This document shows positions 12,256-47,723 of a stretch of 64,000 bases of DNA, one piece after another. The notes under the pieces were generated by a model. It had not been told where the DNA came from. It did not search any database and was given only the letters and a program-made list of their open reading frames with translations. Both the position numbers and the translations under genes were made by a program. The stretch covers positions 13,769,572-13,833,571 of the forward strand of contig NC_136008.1 in NCBI RefSeq assembly GCF_048128805.1, written 5' to 3'. This DNA comes from Centroberyx gerrardi (lineage: Eukaryota > Chordata > Actinopteri > Beryciformes > Berycidae). Within the stretch, counting starts at the first letter, position 1. Each line of letters starts with the position of its first letter.

Positions 12256-12593
12256 ATGCTTCTCTAGCCGGCGCTTCGCAACATGGATCCTGTGGAGTTG
12301 CAGTGTGTGTGGTGGATCAGCAAATTAACAGTGATTTTGTTTGCGCTTTTAAGTATTTTCATTGAATTCCATATGATCCAAACATCATATGTACATTCTT
12401 TCACGACCGTCCATAATCATTTTCTCAATTAATCAGCCATTTGTATTCTAAACTCCATCTTAATGTCTGTTTCAAGATCAAGCTTTTTATAAGTCACTCC
12501 ATAATGATGTCCACTGTCTAGGACACATTCAAGGACTCTGAGCTGGGTTTGTCTATTTCTACAAAAACTATACAAAGGATACTTTTTCAAAAT

Positions 12594-12599
12594 AATAAA
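12594..12599 (+). promoter_or_regulatory. Poly(A) signal of the second S100 gene
   Basis: AATAAA about 340 bp after the TAG stop, followed by a T-rich stretch. Confidence 0.6.
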
Positions 12600-13443
12600 G
12601 GCTTTATATTAAACCCCTATTGTGTGTAGCGTTCTCCTCCATCATCATTCAAGGGAAGTAAGCCTCAAATCGTGCTTGTTACATTTGTGTTTCCCCAAAG
12701 CGCCTAAACGCTGACATTACCATTACTCCATTAACTCCATTAGATGCCATTGGGAAATCCAGCACAGGTGTGTATTGAGTTCAGCTAGTTCATGGTGGAT
12801 TCCCTGATACAGTATGACATTGTCCCACAGGCACACCCACCGCTGCAATGATACCTGCTCCTTTCATAGCCACCTGCAACGCTTGCTAAATTTAGTTGTG
12901 GCCTACCTGACGTGGTCAAACTCAGCAGCCTTAGATGCATCAACTATTGCAACCAGATCCCAATGTATACGCTTCCCATTGTGCACCAACCTACACTCTG
13001 CAACACTATACATACACACATATGGTGTACACACACATACACACACACACATTGTGCTGCCCCCCTCACTGACACAATATACTGCAGCAAAGAAACATAA
13101 ACAAGTAGATGCAATTTCAAGACATCTTGTAATGGCAGTGCATTTGTATAAATGTTGAATGTCCATAAGATGTTGTTTGCTTTTATAAGTGCACTCTTCT
13201 AGATCATTCTTTGAAGTATACATGATTATTTATGCATTTCAGCTGTTCAGTTTTGCTTTTCATTTACTTTTCATGTCCTTTGCCTGTATGTATCCGTTAT
13301 TCTGCTTTAAGTCTGGTGGAAGCATACACATGTCCTGTAGTGCTTGTGCTCATCTGTCCAAATGCATTTGTAGTTGAGCCTTCTTCGTATGTTTTAGGTG
13401 TGCATGTATTGTGTGTTGGAGCTTGAGGTGTGAATGTGTTTAT

Positions 13444-13492
<49 letters not shown>

Positions 13493-14360
13493 CTTGCATG
13501 AGCGTGTGCGTGTATGTGCGTGTTCTGCAAAGTCTTTGTGTGGGGATTTCTCTGCATGGCTGCCAGGTGTGATGACTCCATTCACTGGCGCTACACTAAT
13601 CCTTTTGATACTCTATCGAGCATGAGCCTCCTTCAATAAACAACCTAACCCCACACACTCTTTGCGCTACCCAGGTTACTGTTATCCAGCCGGTTTATAG
13701 GGTTAGACCTATTTGGCGAGTTTTCAAGTTATTCATCTTTTTGCGGTTATTTATCTTAGCACTCCTTCACTCCTTCCCGGCCTCTCGTTTGTTTTGACCC
13801 GGAGTACAAAATGTCTGCACAAAGGGTAGCAGAGTAATCCACTGTCACAATAGTGAGCTGTAACATAGTAAGTGATATGTCATTGTTACTGCACCACAGC
13901 TCTTTGTAAGCAGGAAAAGCTGTTGGTCTAGTGTGTTGAGTTCATCAGAGAATGAATACTGTGCAGCAATTCTCTCTCAAACTCTGTAATCCACAAGTAT
14001 CACTCCTGATCTGCAATCAATATCTGCTGAGGTACTTAACTTCCACGCAGACTGACATCTGAAAATAACAAGCTCACATTTAAAGTATGCAAGGGCACTT
14101 ACAGAGGTCAGTGTCAGGGCTTGTGGTCATATTATGGGTGAAACTATTTACTTAATGTCTTGCTGTAGTTTACAGTACCATTAGTGACATCTCTGACAGA
14201 GGGGGCAGATGGATCTTATGTGTGTCCATTTAACGGATGGCAGGTGTCTGACGCGTAAACAGAGAAGCAGGAGAGGAGATGGGGGGATGGGAAGGAGGAG
14301 AGGAGCAACAGGTGGAAGGAGGGTGAGAAGAGGAGGGGAGAAGTGGGATGGGTGGAGAGC
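12600..14360. other. Intergenic region before s100a1
   Basis: Contains a CA-rich stretch (13012-13050) and a long GT microsatellite at 13446-13491. Open frames here are products of the simple repeats. No exon is supported. Confidence 0.6.
13446..13491. repeat. GT microsatellite
   Basis: 46 bp of pure GT, intergenic between the second S100 gene and s100a1. Confidence 0.9.
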
Positions 14361-14366
14361 GGGGTG

Positions 14367-14461
14367 TATTTAAGACGTTGTCCTCCTCATCCTCCTCATC
14401 AGTCGCTGTAACCTTCTTTCTCTCCACCTGACCCGCAGGCCAGCACTCGTCCTCCACTCAG
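14367..14461 (+). promoter_or_regulatory. s100a1 core promoter and non-coding first exon
   Basis: A TATA-like TATTTAA at 14367-14373 is followed by a short CT-rich leader ending in CACTCAG|GTAAGAA, a strong splice donor after 14461. The coding exon of s100a1 begins at an acceptor at 15586, so this fits the non-coding first exon usual for S100 genes. The start site itself is inferred. Confidence 0.5.
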
Positions 14462-15590
14462 GTAAGAAACACAGGAAGGCTCAAAGATGGAGAAGACAGA
14501 TGTCAATGCTAAAAACAGTTTCTCTGCCTTTCTCTAGGGTCATGTTGTACTTTCACATGCAGTTTTGTGAGTGTGCAGCTAATTCATGATATTGTGTGTT
14601 GTGGATTGTCTCTTGCGTTTGCATGTATGTCCTTGTGCACTGGAAACAAAGGCAGGATGGGCTTTATGTTTATTTACAGGATGTTGGTCATCTGTACAAC
14701 AACTCCACTTATTCTACTCCATTCTAACCTTAATTTACCTTATTGTCTCACTGCATCAATATGTCTGTCTGAGGTGTATTGTATGCTATTGATTCCTGAA
14801 TATGTGGAGGAGATGGGGAGAGGCTGTCTTGTGATTGACAGTTAGGATGCAGCTTCAGTGTTTGGACGTGGTGTAGGTCAAAGAAAGGCAAGGAGGTACA
14901 CCTGTCTCCGGTGTTCCCTGCCATCCGGCAGAGCTCAGGTAGAGGCCGGCTCAGGTTCCCTGCCTCTGTGTGTCCCAGTTACATCTCTACTGGTTTGGCT
15001 GTTTTACCAGTTTAGAGTTTCACTCTTATCAGCTGGCTCACATGTCCGGCTGCTAACCATCTCCTGTCTCCCAGAGGTCCTCTCGCTGGGGCAAAGCAAC
15101 ACACAAACTGAGGATCAGTTTATCTGTAGCAAAATCCTTATCAGGGCCACTGGCAGAGAGGAAACCCTTCTGATGAGTAAACAGTTGCTAGAGCCAACTT
15201 GACTCCAGGGGTCTGCGGGGTTTCCGCTTCTGCCAAATAACTCTCTTGCTGCTGGATAGCTTACACTTCTACGCTCCATAGCAGATTGGGTTATAGATAT
15301 CTTAGTAATGATATCGTAGCCTCTGTTTCACACTTATCTGTTTGTGTGTGTGCGTCTGTCCATCTCTCTGTTTAAGAGAGGAAAGAAAGAGAGAAAGAAA
15401 GTGTGTATGTGCATGAGAGAGGGAGAGAAGTGAGAGGCTTTAACTTGTATTGATTTGCAGCAGACTCGTCTTCCATGCTTGAGAGAGCAGATACTGAAGG
15501 CCAGGGCTCTGACATGGTCTGTTCTTCCTCCTGTTTCCTCCTCTCCCCTCCTCCCTCCTCTTCTCTCTTCCTCTCTCTTCTCTCAGCAGA

Positions 15591-16074
15591 ATGTCTATCC
15601 CCAACTCAGAGAACTCCTCCACCCTGGAGACCGCCATGCAGCTCATGATCCAGACCTTCCATAAGTACTCCGGCAACGAGGGGGACAAATACACACTGAG
15701 CAGAGCTGAGCTCAAAGAGATGCTCACCGCAGAGCTGGGCAGCTACCTGGGGGTAAGGAGGCAACACACACTGTACATACTGTACACTTACATACAGATA
15801 CAAGATACAGATATGCTGCATATCTGCATACATGAATGAGTGTATTACCTGCACCATATTTTGTACCCTTTAACATTCACACATTCTCTCTTTTCCTCTC
15901 TGGCTGCAGAACGCCCAGGATAAGGAGGCAGTGGATAAGGTTATGGGAGACCTGGATTCCAACAACGATGGGGAGGTGGACTTCACCGAGTTCATCATCC
16001 TGGTCGGGGCTCTTACTGTGGCCTGTAACGACTTCTTCCTGGAGTACAACGAAAAGCAAGAGAAAAAGAAGTGA
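15591..16074 (+). CDS. s100a1: S100A1 calcium-binding protein (108 aa)
   Basis: EF-hand calcium sensor; mammalian S100A1 acts in muscle on SERCA and the ryanodine receptor. Coding exons 15591-15752 (54 codons) and 15910-16074 (54 codons plus TGA), phase 0. The acceptor TCTCAG at 15586 leaves four bases (CAGA) before the ATG. The N-terminal S100-specific loop runs S27-E40 ([18 protein letters not shown]). The C-terminal canonical loop is [12 protein letters not shown] (70-81). The stretch [13 protein letters not shown] matches human S100A1 LVAALTVACNNFF, including the conserved Cys (residue 93 here). It has about eight extra N-terminal residues and a Lys-rich tail (NEKQEKKK) compared with human. 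S100B/P/Z are less good matches. Confidence 0.93.
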
Positions 16075-16473
16075 ACGCACACAGAGACACACACACACAC
16101 CACAACGCACACAGTCCAGGGAGGAAATAGTCAAGATCGGAAAGAAGGCTGAAGATGCTACCACTTGAGCCCCTGCATGGGACATTCTGTCATGGACTTT
16201 ATGCACACAGATACACACACACACACACACACCCATGCGCATCGGTCTGTTGTGCAGTAAGCATTTTGTGTGTGCGTGTGTGTGTGCGTGTACTTGTGTG
16301 CAATGTCCTATCCATCCATTACAATTATTTATTGCAGAGTGAAAATTTGGAGAGTTGAAGTCAATATCAATAACTGTCATTGTTGAATATGTGAATATAT
16401 GTCTCTCTTTCTTTTCATTCATTTTGTAAACCTTTTTTGTTCATTCATGCAAAAGCTTTTTCCTCCTGGATAG

Positions 16474-16479
16474 AATAAA
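16474..16479 (+). promoter_or_regulatory. Poly(A) signal of s100a1
   Basis: AATAAA 400 bp after the TGA stop. The 3' UTR includes CA/GT stretches at about 16210-16290. Confidence 0.6.
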
Positions 16480-17156
16480 AACGACCTTTACTCAAACAAT
16501 AATTTGTCGGTTGTACTTGATTACAACAGAAAAGAAGAGTAAAAACCCAGAATGGGCAGCAGGTGGCAGCAAGTGGCCCTTGGTTGAATCGAGTAGCTTT
16601 GTATTACCTTTCATCTGCTTTGCACATGCTGGTATAGCACTGTATATTAGCAGTGAATGGGTTGGATATAGGATGATCACTGATCTGTAGACAAAGTAAT
16701 ATCTATTCTTCAATATATATGTATCATATTTCAGAAATGAACAGTAGATATAAGTAGACAGTTGCATGTCTGTTAGTGTGGATGTTGTAAGCGACAGGTC
16801 CTCTGCTGTGATGTTCAGTTCTTTATACTGTCCTTCTGCATCAAATAAGGTCACACTATATGACTAATACCAACTTTGGCTCCTGAACCTACATTACAGT
16901 CTTTACAGTAGAATAGTGGGAACGTGATGTGACCTTGGTCGGGCTCTACACCAATGATTGTTTAAAAGCCCCGCTTCCTAGAGGGAAAAAGCACTGCGTG
17001 AGTGTGTTGGTGTGTGTGTGTTTCTGTGTGTACGAAAAGGAAGTTAAGCAGCATTAATATTAGAAAGCCAGGAAATGTTTCTTTCTTTCTTTCTATCCTG
17101 TGGTGTAAGATTAATGGGAAGTTTGGGCAATACCCTAGTTTGTAGACAGTATACGT

Positions 17157-17201
<45 letters not shown>

Positions 17202-19836
17202 ATGTGTGTAAAAACATACCACAGACACAGACTTTGATTAATCTGAACCTACAACCTTTATTGGACTGGTTAAGGTGTGCACAGGAGCAGATCTGATAGT
17301 CGGGGGGGAGGAAAGGTGAAAGATAGAGAGAATGAGAGAGAGGAAGCGAGGAAAATAAGGAAGGAAGGGGGAAAAGGTCAAAGAGAGAGAAACGAGCAGC
17401 ACTTTGTCGGCCTTGGCGTCGTGCAGCCTACAGTTTTCACGGGTCTCTTGATAGGCTTTTCCCACTTGTTAGGGATCTGCGGGGGATCCCCTGGATAATC
17501 CCATCCTCCAGAGAGAGAGACAGTGAGGGAAAGACTTCTCTCCCCGTCCAGCGCTGTGCTGAGCTGCAGACCGGACCGCACCACCGTGAAAAACCAGGGA
17601 TTCTCACATCGAGCGGCAGTGACTAAGGATTAGACAGCGTTCTTTCAGAGATTTACAGTGGCTTTCCCACGCAGGAACAACACTAGCAATCCTTTGTCTC
17701 TGCCTATGCTGCCTCTAGATATTATTCCCTCTCCCTGTCTGGATTGTGCTTGCTCCAGCTGCAGTCAATTTTTCCTAGATTTCATGTCTGTTCCCCAGAT
17801 ATAATTTCAAATTACAAAATTTGCTGTAATTTGTACTGTTTATTGTCATGTGTTGCCCTATGCTTCATCTGCTCTGCTTTGCTGCTTATGATTTTGCCGT
17901 CAGTTATTGCCTGATCTGATGACTGCTTCAGTGTTGGTCCTGTTGTCATGTCTTTCTATTTTCAGTGCTGTATTTGAAATTTTAATTTAATCCCCGCTCA
18001 CTGTGCGCCTCAATAGGCCTTTTGCATCTTGCTGGGTTGTCAGGGGGCCGGGAGGATTGAGAAAATATGACAAATCGGCCATTCCAAGATGAAAAGAAAG
18101 ACTGCCTTAATGAATAGGTGTTTAGGGAGTGTAGGTTATCATTATCCTAATTGGAATAAATGTCAAAACTGGGTTTGTCCATGGAAGGACAGACAAAGGG
18201 GAGAGAATTAGGGAGAGGTTGGCAGGGAGGAACAGAGAGGGGGTGGGGGAGACACCGAGGGAAGTACGCTCTCCTGAACATTGCATCTGACAGATGTGAT
18301 AATGCATTGGGGTATGGGCCACACATACGCACACACACGCACACGCACACACACACATACATACATGTATACATATGCTCTGAACATTATATAAATGAAC
18401 AGAGCCCATTGCGGTAATAGCTTTGTGTGTGTATATGCTCATTACAATACGGCATTACACACTGTTACACACAGGACTGAGTCAGAGGAGGAGAGGAGAG
18501 GAGAGGAGAGGAGAGGAGAGGAGAGAAGGAAGGAGAAAAGCGAAGGAAAGAGAAAAGCGAAGGAAGGAGGAACAAGTGAGACACTGTCATACTCTGATAT
18601 GGAAATCACAGCAATGACAGAAAACAAACATTTGTGCAATTACATATTAATACACACAATAGATTAATTTCCATGAGAGAATTCCCATCCTTCCATCTGA
18701 TCCATTTGATTCACACGTTACTATTTCCAATACTGATCTCTGCCCCGTCTCAACTGAGTCCTAAATACTCCATCCTGGAGAAATCATGTTCCAGCTCCCA
18801 CTGTCCATCATATATGAAGTCCGCTCCACCATCTTGGCTCAGACTTCTCAGTTTCTCAGGAGCTAGACTCACCTCACTGCAACTGTGCACTCTGGCACTG
18901 CAGGCTGCTACTGTACTCTACCTACTGTGCAGAACTGTCTAAGCAAAAAACTGTTCATGCAAAATCTATTACCATACCCGTTCCACTTTCATATAATAAT
19001 GCATCTCTCTTACCTTGCTCTTCCTTTAACATAACTACCTTTTATGTATTTTACTTCATTCCTTCACAATCTGTTGCTTGTACACATATTGTGTTAGTGT
19101 GCGCGTCACAGGCTGTGTAGTACAGTTTATATCACATTCTTGTTTAATCTATAGAATCATACAACACACCATAGCCTCTCTACCAGCAACAGACCCCTGC
19201 ATGAGCTAACACATAGAGAAATCTTAATAATATATACTCAACGCTATACTGTGGTAAGCCGCTATGCTATGATAAAATATACTGAATCAGTTAATTGAAG
19301 TAGTGGATTTGAGAAAAAAGAAAATAAACGCATAAGAACCTTGATATGAACCTCCCTTCCCTTTCTGATTAGCTCCCACTGACATCAATCAAGATTCTGA
19401 TTAAGTAATGTCTGTAGCAGTTGAAGGCGGGACATGTCATGTGTCAATTGAGCAGTCAGCTGCAGGCGGATAGCGTTGATTGGCTGGCGTAACGTTCTAC
19501 AGGGAGTAAACCGGAGCTTCCTCTCTCCCTGATTGGCTTGTGAGGAGAGAAGGGAGGGACCTTTCCACCAGAAAGGGAGGTCAGTCCATTGATCGTCTGG
19601 AGAAAACTGCAGTTATTAATATGATGGTGTTTCCCCTTTTTCTTCATACAAGAAAAACAGTTGTTCTTTGCAAAAACATTGCTATAAAGGTAATGGGTGT
19701 GGTTGCTGTTCAGTTCCAGTTCCAGTTCCAGTTCCACAGACACAATAAAACCCAGATCCCCCCCCCTCCGGCGCTGTCCTGCTGTGCTGATTGGGTGGGG
19801 GAGCTGTCCGTCAGCGTGCTGGGGGCCTGGGAATGG
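16480..19836. other. Interval between convergent s100a1 and chrnb2
   Basis: Includes a GT microsatellite (17158-17200), a GGAGA pentamer tract (18486-18526) and a TTCCAG hexamer tract (19709-19738). On the minus strand AATAAA motifs occur at 17839-17844 and 17257-17262. Either could be the chrnb2 transcript end, implying a long 3' UTR. No coding exon recognised. Confidence 0.5.
17158..17200. repeat. GT microsatellite
   Basis: 43 bp of pure GT between s100a1 and chrnb2. Confidence 0.9.
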
Positions 19837-36270
<16,434 letters not shown>

Positions 36271-36610
36271 GAAGTGCGCTCCGAGCCCGAAAGGTGTTCA
36301 GAGGGATGGAGAGGACCCCCCCAGCACACCCGCAGCGTCTCTCCCCTAGTTATAATCCCGTTACCAAACCTCCCTTCACTCTCTACCTGACATGGTGACG
36401 TCAGGGCTTTCCGTCGCTCCACACATATTCTTCCGATAGGGGAAAATATAAATATCTTGGCGGACCCAGGTAAGCTCTGCTGCTGGGTTGTGCGGTGTTG
36501 GCTGTCGGTGTTGTGCCGCTGAGCGATGCGACGCGCTGGAGAGGCGGGGGCGGGGCGCGCGGTGAGGGAGGAGGGAGGTGGGGGGGGGGGGGGGGGGGGG
36601 GGGCATACCT
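36271..36610 (-). promoter_or_regulatory. GC-rich chrnb2 5' UTR and promoter region
   Basis: Sequence immediately upstream of the chrnb2 ATG is CpG- and GC-box-rich (GAGGCGGGGGCGGGGCGCGC at 36541-36560) and is bounded by a run of 24 G at 36580-36603. This fits a TATA-less neuronal promoter. The start site is not determined. Confidence 0.45.
36580..36603. repeat. 24-G homopolymer upstream of chrnb2
   Basis: Uninterrupted G run at the distal end of the GC-rich chrnb2 promoter region. Confidence 0.85.
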
Positions 36611-38017
36611 CAGAGGCTCCAAAACCCAGCAAGCATGCCATTGTAGTCTTCCCCACACCCTTCGTCACACATCACCATAGCCCAAACGAAAAATCATTAT
36701 AATATTCAGTATTCCCTAGGCACTTACAGTGTGTTTATGGCACTCAATAGTGAGTTTATAGGGACCTTATCGCACTTCATGCCATTTTTCATCCCCTGGC
36801 GTCGCAATGATATTCCTATAATATTCCTATATATAGGGCCCTATAGTTGTACTGTGATATTTGTATAATAACCGTCTGAAATGTATTACAGTATTAGGCT
36901 ACTATATTTTTCGTCAGGGTGGCCTCAAATGAGTGAACATTACAAACCGATCAGCAGGTGCAGCCTATATGTGTGATAATTTCTAGGTCAAGGCTTTTCA
37001 CCAGCATAATGGTACTGTAAAAAAAATAAAAAATAAAAAATAAAAACATAACATGTTCCAGTTATAAAACGTTTTGAGTTTTATAAAACAAGAAGGATTG
37101 GAAAGAATCCGTCCAACCATGCTGCATCCACTGCGGGAATTAGGTGGATCATATAGGTGTATGTTGTTGAGGTGTGTGGTTTTGGCTCTCTCTGGTCTCC
37201 TCTATGTGTCGGTGACATATCTGACGCATCTCACATCTGTGCCGATCAAAATAACCTCCTACCCCCGTGAGAGCTGCCTGAGCCCAAGATGTAATGTAGT
37301 CATTATTCTGTGAATAATCTTCACCCTCTAAAAGCTGGAGGGGGTTTTTCTTGTCCTCTCCTGTCCTCTCTTCTTCTTCTGTCTATTTTTCCCTCTCTGT
37401 CACTTTTCTATCCTTTATGTCCATTTCTGTTTCCTCTCCTCCAGGCCAGTGAAGTGACCTCTAGTCCCCCTCCACAAAGTCAAAGATGCACGAGCGGGAG
37501 AGAAAGATGGGGAGGGAGGAAAGAAAAGGCAGGTGGGGGTGAGTTAAAAAGAAAGTGCAGCCAGGTAGAAACAAGTTAAGAGTTGAACATGCGGAAGCGT
37601 GCTGCTCTGAGGTCTGATGTTAAAACACCAGTCTGGATAATGTACAGGAACATGCTTACTTAGCAGTTCATGCTGTCGGTATGAGAGACACGTGCCTGTT
37701 GATCAGAAAAACATGACAGTGGATGAGAGGCAAATGAGCTTTGGATGATGAGGGGAGGAGGGAATGCAGCAAATAAGGAGGGGTACAGGCCACAAAAAGC
37801 AGGAGGGGGGGGGGGGAGTCACGGAGGAGCGTGGGAGGGAGGGATGGGGAAGAGTAAACAAAGTAAACAGGAGTGCAGAGAGAGGGAGGAGGCGGTTGCC
37901 GTGGTGACTAAGAGAAACCAGGAGGCTCCAGGAGGAAACGACCTGTTTCTCCTTCATTCTGTCTATTTTCATCACTGACACACACAATGAAGAACACACA
38001 TACGCAGCTGGCTCACA

Positions 38018-38059
<42 letters not shown>

Positions 38060-38399
38060 ATGCTCACAATACCTACACATTCATGCATCCACACACACGC
38101 ACGTGCACATTCACACACACGTACACACGCATACGCACACATACACGCACATGCACACACACACGCAAAACTCTTTCACAGTAATGTCTTCCTCTCACAT
38201 GCTATCTTTATACGCTCTCCCTCTTCCTTTCTCCCTCTCTCTGTACAGTCCTTGCCTTTCTCTCTCTCTCCCTCTCTTCTGCAGTGAATGAGCTGACCTG
38301 ACAGTGCTCCTCCTCTGCACTGAGTGCTGTGAGTCTCTCTCTGAATTATTTAAAAGCTGGGACCCCCACAAGTGCTTGTCTTCCCCTAACACCCCCTCA

Positions 38400-38401
<2 letters not shown>

Positions 38402-38459
<58 letters not shown>
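38402..38459. repeat. CT microsatellite
   Basis: 58 bp of CT dinucleotide with one interruption, intergenic. Confidence 0.9.
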
Positions 38460-38467
<8 letters not shown>

Positions 38468-38949
38468 TCTTTTCTCTGTCCCTTCCTGTCTTGCTGTCAT
38501 TCTGTCTCTTCTGGTGGCTGCTATTGCTTCCTCTGGTTCTGTCATATCTGGGCAACACTTTGATTAACGTACCAGTCTGACCGAGGAATATTTGACTGAT
38601 TAATACAGTGCGTGCGCATCAAAGGGAATAACTAGTTACCAGATCATGTCCATAATGCAGATGATGCTAATTATGCAACGAACAGTGCACAACGCAAAAA
38701 AACATGGAAATTCAAGCAGGCATGTGAGATTGACAGTGGGCTGGAGAGACACTGAATGCAACACTTTCTCCCAAAGACAGACAGACTGATGAGTACTGCC
38801 AGAGTCGAGTGTCTGACACTCCAGCCTCTAGTTCATTTTGACCTAGTTTGCATAGGAGGAATAAAGAAAACAGAACATACAGATGGAAAGAGGGCTAATG
38901 GTTTGTGGTGTCTGTTGTTGTCTAACATTCACATCATTTTCCATTAGCT

Positions 38950-39124
38950 TGGGTTCAAGCTCATGCGACAGTTAGCATCTTCCCTGCTGAGGTGTCTTTG
39001 AGCAAGACACTGACTCTTTACCAACTCCAGGAGCTGTTCTGTCGTCGACCCTGCACTTTGACCTCCCTGTGGAGGGGTCAAGCAAAAAGACAAATTTCTC
39101 CTTTGGGGGATCAATAGAGTATTA
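38950..39124 (+). repeat. SINE-like teleost repeat fragment
   Basis: Contains a B-box-like GGGTTCAAGC, the block TGAGGTGTCTTTGAGCAAGA followed by CACTGACTC, and an end CTTTGGGGGATCAATAGAGT. These parts match the layout of common fish short interspersed repeats (TTGAGCAAGGCACTGA ... GGGATCAATAAAGT). Copy is old and diverged. Confidence 0.5.
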
Positions 39125-39838
39125 CCAAAAAAGCGTTTTTGGACTGACAGTGGGGGGAGGAAATTACTTCATTTCTGGCGTTGGTCTGACGTTCTATCTT
39201 GCCGCTCTCCATTCACAAACCAAGCAGGCTGTTCTGTGGGGAAGCTACATCGCTACTATGTCCACAGTTATTCATAGCCCTTTTTGTATTGCAGGCTGTC
39301 TCTCCTCCCTCCTCCCTCTCTCTTTCTCCTCCCTCTCTCCATTCCCCGTAGAGATGGCCCTACCTCACTCTAACTAATCACCATGGCAACCTGGTAATCC
39401 CTGAACAGAAAAATTCTGACACTCTCACAAATGCACATGCGCACACGCACACACACACGCACACACACACGCAAACTGGCCCGCATGCACACACACACAT
39501 ATGCACACATGGGTGCACACATGGGCACATTCACGCTTGCACACACACACACAAACACAAAGAGATACTCAGGCAAACTAATACACTGGTGTTTACTGGT
39601 AAGACATACAGTATCTTACCACAAACACACACTTCCATGCAACATACACATATGATCATAGCCACATATGGTGAGGATAAAGCTTCTCTGTATTTCTATG
39701 AGGAGCTTTATGTGTGAGTTGGTGAGGATATAAATATACTACCATTTGGGGGAAAAATAAGTTGTGCGAGTAAATACTATTCATGTATGCATGTTGTATG
39801 CATGCTTGTGTGTGTGAGTGTGCATGCATGTGTGAGCT

Positions 39839-39881
<43 letters not shown>

Positions 39882-40098
39882 CTGTAATTGATTTCACACT
39901 CACTCAGGTCAATGGCTTTACAGCTAAGAGAGAACAGCACACAGACACACTCTAGTTAGTTTCTCTGTTCTCATCTCTGTTGCAGTGCTGTAGGCACATG
40001 TGGACCCGCGCTTTGTCTTTCCCTCTCTCTCACCGACTATTACAGTAATACGCTTTGTGCATTAATATGAAGGAATTCAAGGTTAAAATATATTTTAC

Positions 40099-40104
40099 TT
40101 TATT
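40099..40104 (-). promoter_or_regulatory. Candidate poly(A) signal of she
   Basis: AATAAA on the minus strand about 1.2 kb after the she stop. The inferred 3' UTR contains a CA tract (40346-40392) and a G-rich tract (40935-40972). Confidence 0.4.
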
Positions 40105-40341
40105 TACTGAATAAAAGACTTACAACATTAATACACAGTCCCCACCATTGTTGCAAAAAAAAAAAATTCTGACAATATAACAGTCACTTCATACACACAT
40201 CATACATGTATAGGAACATTCTTAGGGGAAAGCAAGTCAATCCATTCAAGATAAGTAAGATAGCTTTTTAATCGGAGAGGCCTCTTATTTAGATTACAGT
40301 GAAAAGGCATGTGAATGGACATGCTACTCACTCACATTTAT

Positions 40342-40345
<4 letters not shown>

Positions 40346-40392
<47 letters not shown>
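40346..40392. repeat. CA microsatellite
   Basis: 47 bp of uninterrupted CA dinucleotide. Confidence 0.9.
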
Positions 40393-40394
<2 letters not shown>

Positions 40395-41318
40395 TAGGTT
40401 TGCTAGCCGGGTATTCTAATGCTATGAGGCCCCTCCCACTACACTAATTCTAATCAACAAATCAATAAAGGTCTTTCTGTTGACAGTCGGAGTGGTTGGC
40501 AAATGAACCTGATTTCCAGGATAGATCAATAGATTGATTGACGCGTCTGATGGATGAATGAATACACTCCAATCAGGTGTATTGATCGTATAGATCAAGC
40601 CTAACTAGCAGGCATGGCGTTAATTGATGAGGTCAACGCCCCTATGTAAGGCATCTCACTGGGAGATTATACGACTCTCCACTCGCTTCACATATCAACA
40701 GACCTGGTTCATCTGAATCAGTCCAAGCAAGTAGGCTACAGTAGTTCTTGTGCATTGTTTCAGGCATTACAGTGTAAGAATTCAGTTTGGTTTGTACAGT
40801 ACAGAGTGTGTAATGCTGGGTTCATGGGAGTGGTTGACAATAAAACAATTAGACAAATACACAAGGCTGTGAAATGAGGGATTGTTTTCCTTTGAACTAT
40901 AAATACATTCAGTGCGGTTTGTGTGTGTGTGTGTGGGGGGGGGGTGGGGGGGTGGGGGGGGGTGGGGGGGGGTGCTTGCGTGTGTATGTGTATGTGAATG
41001 TGTGTGTGTGTGTGCGTGTGTTGTTGCTCTTCGATAGGAAACAGGCAGCACTGGCAGAATGTGAATTCCTGGTTATTGTAGTGTGAGGTTTTGACCACTA
41101 GGCTGTGCATGGAGGAGATACAAGTTGAGGCCAAAACAGACAATTGGCATTCAGTAGCAAGAGTTAACATATAAACTTGTTAAGGTAGTACACAGGAGAA
41201 TCCAAAGCAGCTTATCTTGAAGTATGTGGGTATGTGTGTGTGTGTGTGTGTCTGTGTCTGTGCATCTTTTTGTCTGTGTGCCCGCATGTGAATGTGTGTG
41301 TTTGTCCTTTATGCTCGT

Positions 41319-47659
<6,341 letters not shown>

Positions 47660-47716
47660 GATGACTGCCAAAGTATATACACTTTCCACTGATTAAAGGT
47701 CTAGAAATGTACGGTG

Positions 47717-47723
47717 TTTTATA
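47717..47723 (-). promoter_or_regulatory. Candidate TATA box of she
   Basis: On the minus strand CGTATAAAACA lies about 60 bp upstream of the she ATG, which would allow a short leader. No transcript evidence. A more distal start is equally possible. Confidence 0.35.

Larger units (their letters stand above)
36611..40098. other. Intergenic region between chrnb2 promoter and she 3' end
   Basis: Includes CA tracts (38024-38058 and around 39440-39480), a CT tract (38402-38459), a GT tract (39845-39880) and a SINE-like fragment (38950-39124). No exon supported. Confidence 0.6.

Noticed and set aside
18634-18942. 102-codon plus-strand frame between s100a1 and chrnb2
   Set aside because: No recognisable domain, no good splice sites and ordinary composition; likely chance.
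36297-36317. Possible RE1/REST silencer site upstream of chrnb2 (TTCAGAGGGATGGAGAGGACC-like)
   Set aside because: Only the outer half-site letters match the consensus; the central CACC is absent. By hand the match is about 13 of 21 positions, too weak.
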